The position numbers and the translations under genes are program-made. A stretch of 64,000 bases of DNA from Dinochytrium kinnereticum. Lineage: Eukaryota; Chytridiomycota; Chytridiomycetes; Chytridiales; Chytridiaceae. Below the pieces are notes generated by a model, which had not been told where the DNA came from, made no database searches, and saw only the letters and a list, made by a program, of their open reading frames with translations. Every line of letters starts with the position of its first letter. Position 1 is the stretch's first letter. Where the stretch lies: assembly GCA_027604005.1 (NCBI GenBank), contig JADGJT010000001.1, forward strand, positions 119,764 through 183,763, in the 5' to 3' direction. Shown piece by piece: positions 44,885-56,665 of the stretch.

Positions 44885-47800
44885 CTAGTAATCGGCGTAA
44901 ACAACATCCCTCATAACCTTAGCAGGAGGTTTCCTCCCAGTCCACCTCCCAAACTGTTCATATCCTTGCTCAACCAGAATCTCAATCCCCTCAACTCCCT
45001 CCCACGCAACCTTCCCCAACCCCTTCCGCGCGTCCACCCCAAGCAGGCACTCAGTCCTCCTCGGCCGGTAAGCCATCTCAACAACAACACCAAGAGATCC
45101 CTCAACACAGCCCTCTTCAGCATTCGCAAACAACGTCTTCCAATCAACGCCGGCCTGTGCGGCGCCAGGGACGGTGGAGACAACCACAAAGAGACGCCTT
45201 AGCGCTGGCTCAGTGGAAGGTCTACAGAGGAGGGACTCAATCCCACCACTCAACACCTCCCCCTCGAATTCCTTTGCAAGCTTCTGCGCCTTTTCAACGG
45301 TGCGGTTCCAAACCCTCAACGACTTCACACCCAGCTGCCTCAAGGCAAAGCAAGCTGCCCTCGCCGTCCCTCCAGCACCAATAACGGCGCCAACAACCTC
45401 ATGATAACCCATCATCGAGCCATGAGGGAGCCTGGAGAGCACGGAAGCTCGTATGCCAAGCCAATCGGTGTTATCACCAATGAGAACACGCGACCCATCC
45501 ACCTGTGTCCACGGAACGATGGTGTTGACAGCACCGATCCTGGTCGCCGCGTCAGAGAGCACGTTGCAGATGTTCAATCGGATCACCTCCTCCTTGAGAG
45601 GGATGGTGACGCTCGCACCGCCAAACGTTCCAGCCTCAAATCCTTTCATCACAATATCCTTCATTGTCTGACCATCGGAGGTCTCCTTGAGAGTGTAAAC
45701 ATGAGGCAGACCTAAAGCCTCAAACCCAGTGTTATGAAGCGTCGGCGACATCGATTGAGAGATGGGCGAACCAAAGAGGTGGAATTCCTGGGCGGGAATC
45801 AACCCCAGGTTCTGCCTGAACCCGTGAATCTGCTTGACGGAAAGCTGCCCAGGTGCAGCAGCGACAGGAAGTAAGGGGTGGGTGACAGGCGTGAAGTACA
45901 TGTTAACAGCCCTAGAGAGCTGACCGATAGCACCCATGTTGATGGCAATGAGAGGTTTTTCGTTGAAGTTGGGCATCCGGGACACCTCCTCCCTGAATCT
46001 TTCCAGGGCAAAGTTATCTTCAAGTCGCCGAGCCCTCCCAATGAGCTTTACAGAGTCTCCAACGGGGTAAAGCTCACGGTACTTGTCCAAAAAGTTCACG
46101 ACGTGGGCGCCACCGTCAAGGGCGGATCCGTGCCCTGATTGAGCCCAAATAGCCGTGCCACTGACATCGTGATAGCTCGCAATGATATGCGCGTTCCCCT
46201 TTGAAGAAACGATGCCTTTAACAAGAGAAGACTTCACAATATCTCTGTCAACATCAACCACCTCAACATCGATAAACTCACACCCAAGCTTCACGCCAAG
46301 CGCGACAAGCTTGAACATGCCATCCACGTCTGCGTCAGGGAATCTGCCACCCTGACCGGCCGAACGAACGGTGAAGATAATAGGTAGAGTCGAATGCCTC
46401 CGTAGCAGAGCGACCTGCTCCATCACAAAATCATGGTCCGTCTCCTTCAGCAGGTCAACCCTAAGCTCAAGTGCGTCGGAGCCTTGTGACGCCTCATCCA
46501 ACACCGGGAGTGCCACACGAATATCTGGAAAGGTAAGTGAAAGAAAGAAGGACGAGTCGTTCGGTGACTTGAACGCAGGGGCTTCCTGTGGCACCCGTCT
46601 TGTAACAAACTGAAGCAATCGCAGCAGGTCGCTTTCAACACGACTCCAAGACTCAGATGGTTCACGAACTACCCGGAACTCAACCGTACTAAGCTCCCGA
46701 TAGTGAGGACACCGCCTCTTCCAAACAGCTTCATGGTCCTCTGCGTAAACGGGCCTTGTCTTATCAACAGAGAGGTACTCAACAATTTCCCGAATATCAC
46801 GGCTGATATGAACAACATGTCTCTTCCGCCCATCATTCTTTGTAGTCCAATGGCGAAGCGCCGATCGTCCAGATTCGGTCTCGATAATGCCTCCACCACA
46901 GGATACAATGAACCCGGTGGGGTGCTCAGTAAGCACTTTTTCTAGAAAACTGCTCTCAAGCCTCCGGAACTCCTCCCAGCTTGACCCCGCAAGAAACTCT
47001 GGGATCGGCTTCCCAACAGCCTCCTCAAAGTACACATCCATATCGATAAACTTTCGAGACAGAGCAAATGCCATCGAACGCCCCATGTGGGTCTTACCCG
47101 CCCCCCTCATACCGATAAAGACCATAGTAGAGTCGTCCAACTCCTGCGAAGACAAGACCGGCTTCAAGAACGAAGCGATGGCTGTGGAAGAAGTCTTTCC
47201 AACGGCTTTACCCTTAGGAGGCACGTCAATCCCGGTAATGCTCACCCCGAGTTTGTTCTCAAGGGTATCCCACCACGCAGGCCAGGTCTTCTCAACGCAT
47301 TTCTTTTCAAGAATCGTTGCCCTCCTGTCCTGAGTCAACACGGACGCCAAAAGCGAAAAGCTCATGGCGATCCTGTGATCATCATAGCACTTGACACCAT
47401 GCGGAGGCGCCAGGAGAAGGTCCTTGGAAATGCCCTTGACCTCAATCCCGTCCTCAAGCTCCGAAGCCGAAACACCAAACCCTGCAAGTTGCTCGACCAT
47501 CGCGGCAATACGGTTGCATTCCTTGACCCTCTGGTTTGCGATACCACGAATCTTGGTCACGTTGCCACCCTCAGTCGCCACGGCGGCGAGGACAGAGGCG
47601 GTCAAGAATGCGTCGGTCATGGTCTCCATATCGATCTCGGGGATTGGGCGAAGCTTAGCGGGCCCTTGCACCGTGGTCTCCTTGCCAGTTTGGACGACCT
47701 CACAGCCCATGGTCTGAAGGACCTTTATGGCAAACTCGGCGTCACCCTTTGAAGAAAGAGAAAAAAGTTATGAAAAACCCCCCCAATCAGCATTTACCTA

Positions 47801-49935
47801 TAAATACATTAAGCCTTACCTGAAGAGAATCGCTTCCAATGTTCGTGACAGTAACCTTTCGACCTGTGATGGCAGCAAAAGCAAGTGGGTAGGTAGCCGA
47901 ACTAGCGTCCGCCTCAATATGGTATACATCAGGGTTCTTATAAACAGCTTTCGGGATCTTGTAAATGTCAGTTCCAGGCTCACGCGTCACGTGAACGCCA
48001 AACGACGCCATCATGGCAATCGTCATGTCAATGTAAGGTTGGGAAACCACAGCTCCACCCACAAGCTCCAAGGTCACTGGTTCGGCCGCGTACGGTGCCG
48101 AAAGGAGGATTGAGGACACATATTGAGAACTGATTGACGCTGACAACTGGATGTGTCCTCCAGGAAGACCCTTGGCGCTGGCGGGGATGGATAGCGGCAG
48201 GCACCCACTGGACTCAAGGAACTCAATGTCACATCCATTGGCACGGAGGGCTTCAACAAGGGGGCCGATCGGCCTCTGCTTCATCCTCGCATTACCAGTG
48301 ACTACTGTCACGCCAGAAGATCCCTTGACCAAAGAACACACGGTTGTGAGGAACCTAGCGGCAGTTCCAGCATTTCCAAGGTAGATTTCTGAAGAAGGCA
48401 CCGAAATCCTTCCAGCACCACCAGTAAGCACAAGGGTCTCGCCATCGTCTTCCCAATCAAACGTGATGCCAACAAGCTTTTGAAGAGCATCCAGCATAAC
48501 ATGAACATCATCAGAGAGAAGCAGTCCCTTAAGTCGGCACTGTCCCTCTCCCAGCGCCGCAAGCACGAGAGCGCGGTTCGAGATTGACTTTGACCCAGGG
48601 ACATTGAGAGATACGGGCGGAGGCACAGCCGCCAAGTGAGCGACAGGGCGGACCTCTGCAGCCGGGGAAAGAATCTTGCGAATGACATCGTCAGAGACAA
48701 AGCTGGCTTTGGGCTCAACGGTTCTTCCGATGGCAGCAAGCAAGACAATACGCTTCTTGTTGCCCTGATTCTTTTTGTCCACGCGCATGATATCAAGAAG
48801 TTTGTCGACGGTACAGTGCTTTCCAGGCGCGAGCGATTTGACGATCTTATCTTCGGTGGATATGGGAAGGCCATACAGCTGCAAACATCGAACGAGACGT
48901 CCAACATCCACATTCTGAAGGTACCCCAGGTTCCTCGAAATCTCAGCCTCCCGAACCATCCCAATAGCGACACACTCCCCATGAAGAAGTTCGGGAGACA
49001 GGATAGCCTCAGCAGCATGTCCAACAGAGTGGCCGAAATTCAGCAGTCCACGCAGTCCAGTCTCCTTCTCATCAACAGTGACAACATGCGCCTTGACTTT
49101 GACCGATCCCAGAATGACTTTGAGCAGCATATCAAACTTGGCTGACCCGGAAGCCGACCGAGACTGGCTCAGAGCAAGGATTTCTTCCGAGTGGTTCTCA
49201 AGAAGAGCAAAGTCCTCGGCGCTCCAGATGGCAGCCGTCTTGATCACCTCTGCCAGACCGTTGACGAATTCCCTCTTAGGGAGAGTTTGGAGGTACTTTA
49301 AATCGATGAAGAGGCGGCGGGGCTGGTGGAAGGACCCAATGAGGTTCTTGCCGTGAGGGGTGTCAACGGCAGTTTTGCCACCAATGGAAGAGTCGACCAT
49401 GGCCAGGAGAGTTGTTGGGACCTGGATGATGGGTATTCCACGCATGAACGTTGAGGCGATGAAGCCTGGTGAAGTGGAAACCGGTTAGCGGAGGCGTTAG
49501 GACGCATGCGTGCGATCTTCGAGTGGATCCAGAGGCTCATATAGCAAAGGGGCATGATGCCGTAGACCACTCACCGATCATATCGCCCATAACTCCACCC
49601 CCCAAAGCAATCATACAACTATCCCTCGTGCACTTTTGCGAAAGCATCCAATCCTCAACCTGTGCCTTCACCTCTCGCGTCTTGACGCTCTCCCCAGGAG
49701 GCAAGATGTAAGTCAGCACCCTCCTCTCCCCATCCAATCCAAGCTGCTTCAAAGTGGTTCGGAATGCATCAACCAGCCCTGAAAGATGCAGCGGGGCAAT
49801 GTTGCTGTCCGTGACGATGATGTAGGAGGATGCAGGGATGGACTGAAGAACTTCGGAGGCGATGTGGGAGGTGAGGTCGTAGCCGGCGAGGATTGTCTCC
49901 GACCCCAGGATGGAGATCTTAGTCACGTCGCCCAT
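44885..49935 (-). CDS. ARO1: ARO1, pentafunctional AROM polypeptide of the shikimate pathway
   Basis: Exons 49575-49935, 47820-49465 and 44885-47746 total 4869 bases, or 1622 residues, the usual AROM length. Domain order: 3-dehydroquinate synthase (about 1-390; [49 protein letters not shown]), EPSP synthase (about 400-850; [40 protein letters not shown]), shikimate kinase (about 870-1045; P-loop [12 protein letters not shown]), type I 3-dehydroquinase (about 1065-1290; [11 protein letters not shown] with the catalytic His, VKLIGRAR with the Schiff-base Lys) and shikimate dehydrogenase (about 1320-1622; [35 protein letters not shown]). It performs steps two to six from DAHP to EPSP in the cytosol. 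All five active sites look intact. Confidence 0.99.
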
Positions 49936-50249
49936 AGTAAGATGCTGTCTGCTCTCTGTCTGATGCGTCGGTGTGGTGCGTGTCGCTTGTTTTCCTGGAG
50001 GGGTTGGTGTTGATGACTCGTATTTTATTTGCCTTTTTTTTTTTTCTTTTGATCTGATCTTATCTTTTGATCAAGTTTGGCCTCAAACCAACTTGACTTT
50101 TTGGTTAAAACGAGTTTTTATTGTAGATCTCAGGAAGGATGAGGTTAACAAGCAGCGGAAGCGAACATAATAAAAGGATGATTGAAATGATACAGGCGCA
50201 AGGAGACCAAATGGACCAGGCTGAATAGAAAGAATGAAGAAAAGCTAAA
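49936..50249. other. ARO1 upstream / ACMSD 3' side
   Basis: 314 bases holding the ARO1 promoter. T-run near 50034-50044. Nothing else recognised. Confidence 0.6.
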
Positions 50250-52334
50250 CTACGGCGAGGCACTCTCCTCCATAGCGTTCTCGAAATCTCTGTCTTCAAG
50301 ATTAAAGAACTTGAGCGCATTGCCACCAAGCAGCATAGCCTTTTCTTCAGGGCTCAACCACTTGCAACTATCAATGAGACTGCCCGGTTGGTGCTCACCC
50401 ACTAGCAAACAAACGTCAATGAAAAACAATCACAACTTGGTAAGAAACAACGAAAAACGGAAATAGCGAGGAAGAGAATGACAGGAAGTGGGGGTGTGGG
50501 TGTCAATTCTACTTACAAGGGAAGGGGTAATCACTACCAAGCATAATCTTATCTATCCCAATCTTCTTAATAAGCAACTTAAGCGCATCCTCATCGTGAA
50601 CCAACGAGTCAGTCCAAATGCGGCCCAAGTATGACCTGTTTTTATCACGACCAATCTGTCAGCCAGAGAAAAAAAACAACAGAAAAGGAAAAAAGAAACA
50701 GAAGCCCCCCGACCCCAAAAGAAGCTGCATGTTATAAAAAAAACCTTAAACTCACAATGGGTTCTCCTTGCACTTTGTAGCGCAAAGGTCTGGCCGAACC
50801 TGATATCCATGCTCAATCCTTCCAATAGTGAATGGGAAAGATCCGCCACCATGGGCAAGCGAAACGCGAAGCTTAGGATGCCTCTCGAGCACACCTCCGA
50901 ATATAAGCGACGAGATAGCTATTGTGGTCTCGCAGGGCATCCCAATCAACCATGGGAACCAGTACTTCTCCATGCGGCTGTTTAGAAACGTGGTGATTAA
51001 AAAAGTAAATGGTGGCAAAAAATAGGCATACCCCTTGTTATCCATATCCCAAGGGTGGATGAATACGGAGACGTCAAGCTCCTCGCATGCGGTCCAGATG
51101 GGTTCAAGCTCAGGAGCGTCCAAGTTCCAGTCTGCAAGAAAAATAGAAGCCATTAGACCCAAAGTGTAAAGTCACAAGTAAAAAATATGGCAGACATTGT
51201 CTATCAGCCAACCCCTAAAGCTTTAACAGGTAGAGAAAGATATCGGAAAGATCTCAAGCATACCATTAACGTGGCTCCCAATTTGAATTCCAGGAAGCCC
51301 CAACTCCTCAACACACCGCCTCAACTCCTGAACGGCAAGCTCTGGAGCCTGCATGGGAAGCGTAGCAAGACCAACAAACTTATTCGGGTACAAGCTGCAA
51401 GTCTGAGCAATGTTGTCATTGAGATACCTTTTCAATCAAACCCAAAAAATACATCAGTCGACTCAAACCATATTCAGCAGCAACCAAGAAAAAGAAAGAA
51501 GCAAACCTGGCCAAGTCCAAGCAGTGTTCCGGCTTTGCCCAGTAGTTAAAGAAGACAGGTATGGTTGAAATGATCTGGTGAACCCAAAGGGGTTAGCAGT
51601 GTTCAGTGCAGACGCTTTTTGAAAGCAGATGGATAAGACACTGATCCCTCACCTGGAGATCTACGCCGGTTTTCGCCATATCCAGGATACGTTCCTCAGG
51701 TTTCCAGCAGTTGCACTCGACGTCCCTGAAGTGCTTTCCGTCAAGGTACATGGTGGCATTTCCCTGCAGGATAACAACGGAAGACTCAGATGTTACTAGG
51801 AAGCTCATTCATCAGGGTAGGCTGGGCTTAGGGCAAGAGATTGAGGGATGGATCAAATAAAAAGATGGAGATGAGGTTGACGAACCTCTGGAGTGGTCTG
51901 AACAGAGATCCAGCCTGTATTGCAGATAGGAAATGAATGGTTAAGCTAAAAGCACCATCACACAGCCGCATGAAAGACAGCCTGGTAGCCCCATCGCTCC
52001 GCAAATGCAAGAGAGAGAAGGGAGCCCCAAGGCACAACCAAGCTCAAAACCAAAAGAGAGCTCTGCATCAAAAGCAACAATGGACATACGCCACACAGCA
52101 GCAACCATCCACCAGGCCCCTCCCCCAAAACCACAACAGGCTCTTACCTCCATAGCCATACTTCTGCTTCAAATCAGGCAACTGTCTCGGCATGATATGC
52201 GTGTGGATATCCACCCTAAAAGGTTTCTTCTGCGACAAGCTGTCCCCGTCCACAGTCGAACACCCACAGGAGACAGGCTGCTGGGCGTCATGCTGATGCT
52301 CAGCGGTGGTTGCAGAGGTGTCCATTGAGTCCAT
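50250..52334 (-). CDS. ACMSD: 2-amino-3-carboxymuconate-6-semialdehyde decarboxylase (ACMSD)
   Basis: First exons are 52148-52334 and 51886-51914 (29 bases); several more follow to the stop at 50250. The amidohydrolase-2 metal site is intact: VDIHTHIMP (His-x-His), VSVFIHPWDMDNKG, VSLAHGGGSFPFT and MLGSDYPFPLGEHQPGSLI (Asp). Other family blocks are NATMYLDGKHFRDVECNCW, KPEERILDMAKTGVDLQ and LPMQAPELAVQELRRCV. About 50 residues precede the domain, including CGC and His-rich pieces not seen in the animal enzyme. The enzyme diverts the kynurenine pathway from quinolinate and NAD synthesis to 2-aminomuconate semialdehyde and energy metabolism. It is rare among yeasts but found in several fungal lineages. 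Confidence 0.94.
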
Positions 52335-52598
52335 GAAGAGTGACGGGTTTAACTAAGGCTGTATGTGATGGGTTGGTGAACAAATCCTTCCGAGGTTGGC
52401 TTGGAGGTGAAAACGGTCAATTTCTGAAACCAGCCGAAACAGTGCTGGTGGCAGGAGTTTGCACCCCGAGTCTACGCAACAACCAACAGCAGAGCAAACA
52501 CATCTTTGGGTCATTGGAAAGACCCTTCAGAAAAACATCTTCTTCACTCTATTACAGCAATACAAAGCGAAGCAAAGAGAAAGACCCGTCAAACATCA
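52335..52598. other. Short spacer ACMSD start to TPGS2-like stop
   Basis: 264 bases; both genes are transcribed on the minus strand. It must contain the ACMSD promoter. No feature recognised. Confidence 0.55.
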
Positions 52599-54635
52599 TC
52601 AGCGACGCGTCGCAGGCGCGGTCCCAGCCCTCCTCTGTCCAGCCACAGTCCCATTCGCCATCATCCCAGTCATAGCAGCCCCAGCAGCAGTTCCCCTCCC
52701 TGTCGCCCCTCCCCCATAGTGAGAATGAGAAGTCGTAGAAGACCTCGCCCCATTGGCAAGAGTCATCGAAGACCTCGTCGAGCCCCCCGTGGAGGCAGGT
52801 GTGGGTGCTGCAGGGGTTGTTGGCGCGTTTGGAGGAAAAGCGGAATCGATGACGGCTGCCGTGGCTTTTTTGGCGGTGAGACTGGCCCGGATGGTGGCAA
52901 GCGTTCTCTCGAGATCCCAGGTGGTGTCGCTGCCTTCCTCCCCTTCTGAGGGTAATGAGGGGGTTGGAGTGGGGGTTGAAAGTAAGGGTTGGGAGTTGGT
53001 GGAAGTAGATGGGACGGACGTTGAGGCGGCTTGTGATATGGGACCTTCTGCTGAGGCTGCCGCTTGAGCAGAAGCAACGGCTGGCGTTACGGTCTGCACG
53101 GCAGCAGCAGCAGGCTTTCCAGATACAACACCCGAGGCACCCCCTAATATCGCCAAAGCAGCTTGGGAGCCCCTAAAGGGTCCAATAAGTACAGCCCTGA
53201 TGCGCCTACAAAGCGCGGCCCTCTCGACCGAGTAAAACCCCAACCAGTCCAATCCGCATCCCATCCCCGTCTCCGTGACGCCCATATGCCACCCCACAAT
53301 TCCCAGATGCACAATCATCAGGCGAAAGAAGGCGGAGAAGGATGGTGCGAGGGGGTACCATGCTCCACCTGTATCCTGAAACCAGACCGTGGGTGACGGG
53401 GTGGTTGTTGACGTTCTGCGTGGAAAGCAAAGGCATATCTTTCCATGCGTCACCGTGTCGTGAAGAAGGAAAGCAGGACCAGGAGGGTGAGGACTTCCCT
53501 TCAAGGACAAGGGGATCTTCCCTGCCTTTCTCGGTGGTGGACCTCTCTCGCCACCCGCCTCCTCCACCCCTCTCTTCCCCTCAACAGGACTCGACGTATC
53601 AACCCTCACCAACTTATCCAAAGAGTTAACATGCATACACCCCATCACCATCCCACCCTCCTCCCCAAACTTCACACTCCACTGCACGCTCATCCCATCC
53701 GTCATCGAATACAACCCTGCAAGATCTTGCGGCATCCATCTCACCCCAACCAAAGGATGACTGCTCGTCGACCCAAACAACCCCTTCAACGGCGCAGGTG
53801 GCGTCCCAAACGTCGCAGCCGTTAAAGAAGTCGATGAGGCCAGCAACGTCACATTCTTGGCCTCCCATGCTTGAAAAGCCGCAGGGGTGACAGGAGGCTT
53901 TGTGCAAAGCTTGACTTCACTGACTCCAGGACAAGACTCCAGGTACGCGATCGCGCCTCCGAGAAGAGTGGAGAGGGCTTGATGCTTTCTCATATTTGGT
54001 GGAATCGCTGTGGTGGTGTTGGGGGTTGGGTGCGTGTGGTGGGTTGGGATTTGATTACGCTGCAGTGAACGGTGAAAGGATGAGGAGGGATCGCGGGGGG
54101 TATAGCTGCCGCGGGTGTTGGTGTAGGAACTGTCGCGAGGTGTTGAAAGGTAGGCGGCGGAGGTGGAGGAGGACGAAGGCGATGAGGAGGAAGTGGGCCG
54201 AGAGTTTCGAGAGCAAGATGATGAGGTCGTAACTGAGTTCACCGGCGGTGACGAGGCTGTACTCCTCACTACCGACCCATTGTTCAAGCTCAACATCAAA
54301 CTGCCATCCAAACCCGATGAACCGTCCAAAGTGGAAGAACCACTCAAAGACCCCGATGAATGACTACTCAACGTGGTCGACGTCAACGGCAAATCCCCAC
54401 CCCCCGACGTCGGAATCACCGAAGAGGGCGAAATCAACGCCAACGTAGCGTCAAACTCCTTCCTCTGGAACCCACTCCCTTCAAATCTACCTCCCATCGC
54501 CAAAGGCACCCCCGAATTGGGCATTGTTCTGCCAGAGAACGGCGCATACCGAGGCTGGAAAGATCCTGGTGTGGGCTGAGGTGGAGTCTGCGGATAAGGG
54601 GATATGGCATGTGGATGAGACGGTTGAGCCGACAT
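52599..54635 (-). CDS. TPGS2: TPGS2-like tubulin polyglutamylase complex subunit with long extensions
   Basis: Single exon, 678 residues from the first ATG. Roughly residues 213-500 carry the TPGS2 pattern: GGAIAYLESCPGVSEVKLC, AFQAWEAKNVTLL, MPQDLAGLYSMTDGMSVQWS and VMGCMHVNSLDKLVRV. It continues with ICLCF, VWFQDTGGAWYPLAPSFSA and FFRLMIVHLGIVGWHMGV. This is an SMI1/KNR4-like fold. Human TPGS2 has about 300 residues. Here a Ser/Pro-rich N-terminal region of about 210 residues and an Ala/Ser/Thr-rich C-terminal region of about 180 are added. The complex adds glutamate chains to axonemal tubulin with the TTLL1 catalytic subunit, so this is a flagellar gene. Confidence 0.86.
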   Translation of the reverse strand: MSAQPSHPHAISPYPQTPPQPTPGSFQPRYAPFSGRTMPNSGVPLAMGGRFEGSGFQRKEFDATLALISPSSVIPTSGGGDLPLTSTTLSSHSSGSLSGSSTLDGSSGLDGSLMLSLNNGSVVRSTASSPPVNSVTTSSSCSRNSRPTSSSSPSSSSTSAAYLSTPRDSSYTNTRGSYTPRDPSSSFHRSLQRNQIPTHHTHPTPNTTTAIPPNMRKHQALSTLLGGAIAYLESCPGVSEVKLCTKPPVTPAAFQAWEAKNVTLLASSTSLTAATFGTPPAPLKGLFGSTSSHPLVGVRWMPQDLAGLYSMTDGMSVQWSVKFGEEGGMVMGCMHVNSLDKLVRVDTSSPVEGKRGVEEAGGERGPPPRKAGKIPLSLKGSPHPPGPAFLLHDTVTHGKICLCFPRRTSTTTPSPTVWFQDTGGAWYPLAPSFSAFFRLMIVHLGIVGWHMGVTETGMGCGLDWLGFYSVERAALCRRIRAVLIGPFRGSQAALAILGGASGVVSGKPAAAAVQTVTPAVASAQAAASAEGPISQAASTSVPSTSTNSQPLLSTPTPTPSLPSEGEEGSDTTWDLERTLATIRASLTAKKATAAVIDSAFPPNAPTTPAAPTPASTGGSTRSSMTLANGARSSTTSHSHYGGGATGRGTAAGAAMTGMMANGTVAGQRRAGTAPATRR

Positions 54636-55486
54636 TCACATTGACTGCTTGTTATGCAGGTGTTGGTCTGGCGTATCTGTGAAGTGGTTGTGGCGAGGAG
54701 CTGTGGGTGGATCTGTCGTCGCCGCAGGATACTTGATGAGCATGCAGCAGCAGCGTCGACGGTGAGAAGACGGCGGGAATGCTCTAACATCCAGCGGCAG
54801 CAAGAGCGCAGCAACCAAAGTATCGCGGGTGGCAAGCTGCCTTGTCAAATGCAACCAAAATTCCACCTCAGGAACACGAACACCACACCTTACTATGAAG
54901 TGACCCATTCTTCTGAGGATGTTAACGCGTCGGGGGAATGAGTGAAGATTCCAAGTCATGTTATTTCTTTGCGCATACAGACGATGAAAGCGCGTCAAGG
55001 TGAGGGGGTGGCCCCCGGCTCAGGAGAGAGAAGAAAGAAAGTGGTGGGGAGAGAGAGAGAGAGAGAGAGAGACGTTGAAGCAAAACAGAAAACACAGACA
55101 TTGCATGCCAAAGCTCAAAAAACAGCATCAAAAACAACGAAAGAACAACGAAAGAACATCGAAAGAACAGCAAAAAAAGCAATCGACCTGAAAGCACTGC
55201 GGCCCTCCTCATTCTCTTGGCTTGAAAAAAAAACCCTCCCATCCAATCTTTACAACCATCCGATAATAAAATAAAAAGTCAGACAATAAAAATAAAATTG
55301 CATTTTTTTTGGGGTGGGGGTTTCTGTTATCTGCCCACATCTCAAAGCAAAGCATCCTTCCCACCCTCTGCTCTACATCTTAATCTAGACATATCAATGA
55401 AGGAGAGGTGAGAAAAGACACAATTGCCATGAGGAGCAGAAGTGGGATGGAGGGCGATGAAAAAGGAGGGAAGTCAGTCCTCCTAT
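54636..55486. other. Intergenic stretch upstream of the TPGS2-like gene
   Basis: Contains (GA)12 at 55049-55072 and A-rich runs. The open frames here (such as 54636-54998 on minus) show no family motif or exon-like splice context. No gene supported. Confidence 0.55.
55049..55072. repeat. (GA)12 microsatellite
   Basis: Perfect dinucleotide run of 24 bases, about 410 bases upstream of the TPGS2-like start. Confidence 0.95.
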
Positions 55487-56665
55487 TTATCGCCATCCAG
55501 AAACGGTCTGAGCCTGCGACATGACAGGTCCGTGGGGTCCAACGGGGCGGTTAGCCATGCCGAGGGCGCTCTCGGACTTCATCTTACGAAGGCCGTGGCC
55601 AGTGGCGGGGCTTGCTGGTCCAGAGCTATCACGGCGCTGGCCCCACGATCCAGGGCGGTCGGGGCGGGCCCACTGGCGCTTGGATTTGACAATGACGGGG
55701 AAGAAGAGGCTGTTGAGTTGGTTCTGGCTGTGAACAGAGAGAGAGGTGACAGAGCAAGGTTAATTTTTTTAAAAGAAGTGGAGAGTGTGGGAACAAATCC
55801 TTCTGAACCACGTCAGTGTAAGGCTGGATACCTCACCACCAAAACGCAGGCAGCAGCAACAAAGCAAGATTGCGGGAGGATACTAACGCTTTGTAGACAT
55901 CGTCGTGGGTTTCTCCAGAAATCTGGATCGCGTTCTTATCCTTGATGTAGGAAATGTCAGTGTAGGTGTCCATGGCGATTTTGCTGCAGAGGCGAGACAG
56001 GTTAGTGATTATGTCCCTGGGTCAAACAAGGCAACAGAGCAGCCTGGGCATCAAGGCGGATGCCTTCGAGCACACATGCATGCATGCATGCGCATGCGAA
56101 CCCAAAACAGACAGAGACACTCACCCAATGGCCTCTGCGTCGGGTCCAGATCGCAGACGGTGCTCATCCCAGCCAGGAGGGCAGTAGACAAAGCCAATGA
56201 CATCTGAAGACATTGTATGAGGGATGCAATGGTTAGCCCGAGCGGTGTTGTCGGCAAGGGGGTGAAGGAGGGGTATGCTCAGAGGGAGCGGAGCGGATAA
56301 TGGAGGGGGTGGTGGGGGAGCAGAGAGAACAAAATTTTTTTTCCTTCCCAGGTGTGTTTTAAACATGGTGGTTCAGCGAGAGTCAGATTTAATGGCAGTC
56401 GTGCCTCCACATCGCCAGTCCCACTGACCGCTAATCACATCCAGAAAACATACAGACCAGCGCATGCGCCTAGAATCCTTCCCACTGCAACCGCATGCAA
56501 TCCCCAGAATTGATGCTCTGATGTGTATGAAGGAGGACAGGGCTGAAAAGGGGGAAAAGGGGGGGGGGGAAGGGGGGGGAGGGCGGATCACAAAGAGCCA
56601 CAAGAAGAGTGTTTGATCAATGCATTCCAGCACTCACCAAGGGGAGCGGGAACAAGGTTGGACAT
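55487..56665 (-). CDS. Small basic protein with a KH-like core, family not recognised
   Basis: Exons 56638-56665, 56125-56203, 55888-55983 and 55487-55727 give 147 residues, in phase at all junctions. The start MSNLVPAPLDVIGFVYCPPG is followed by GPDAEAIGKIAMDTYTDISY, KDKNAIQISGETHDDVYKAQ and NQLNSLFFPVIVKSKRQW. The spacing IGKIAxxTxTDIxxIxxxNxIxIxGxxxxxVxxAxxxL resembles a KH fold, with the usual GxxG loop replaced by AIGK. The C-terminal half is Arg/Ser/Gly-rich, like many RNA-associated tails. The first coding exon is only 28 bases. An RNA-binding role is inference only. Confidence 0.68.
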
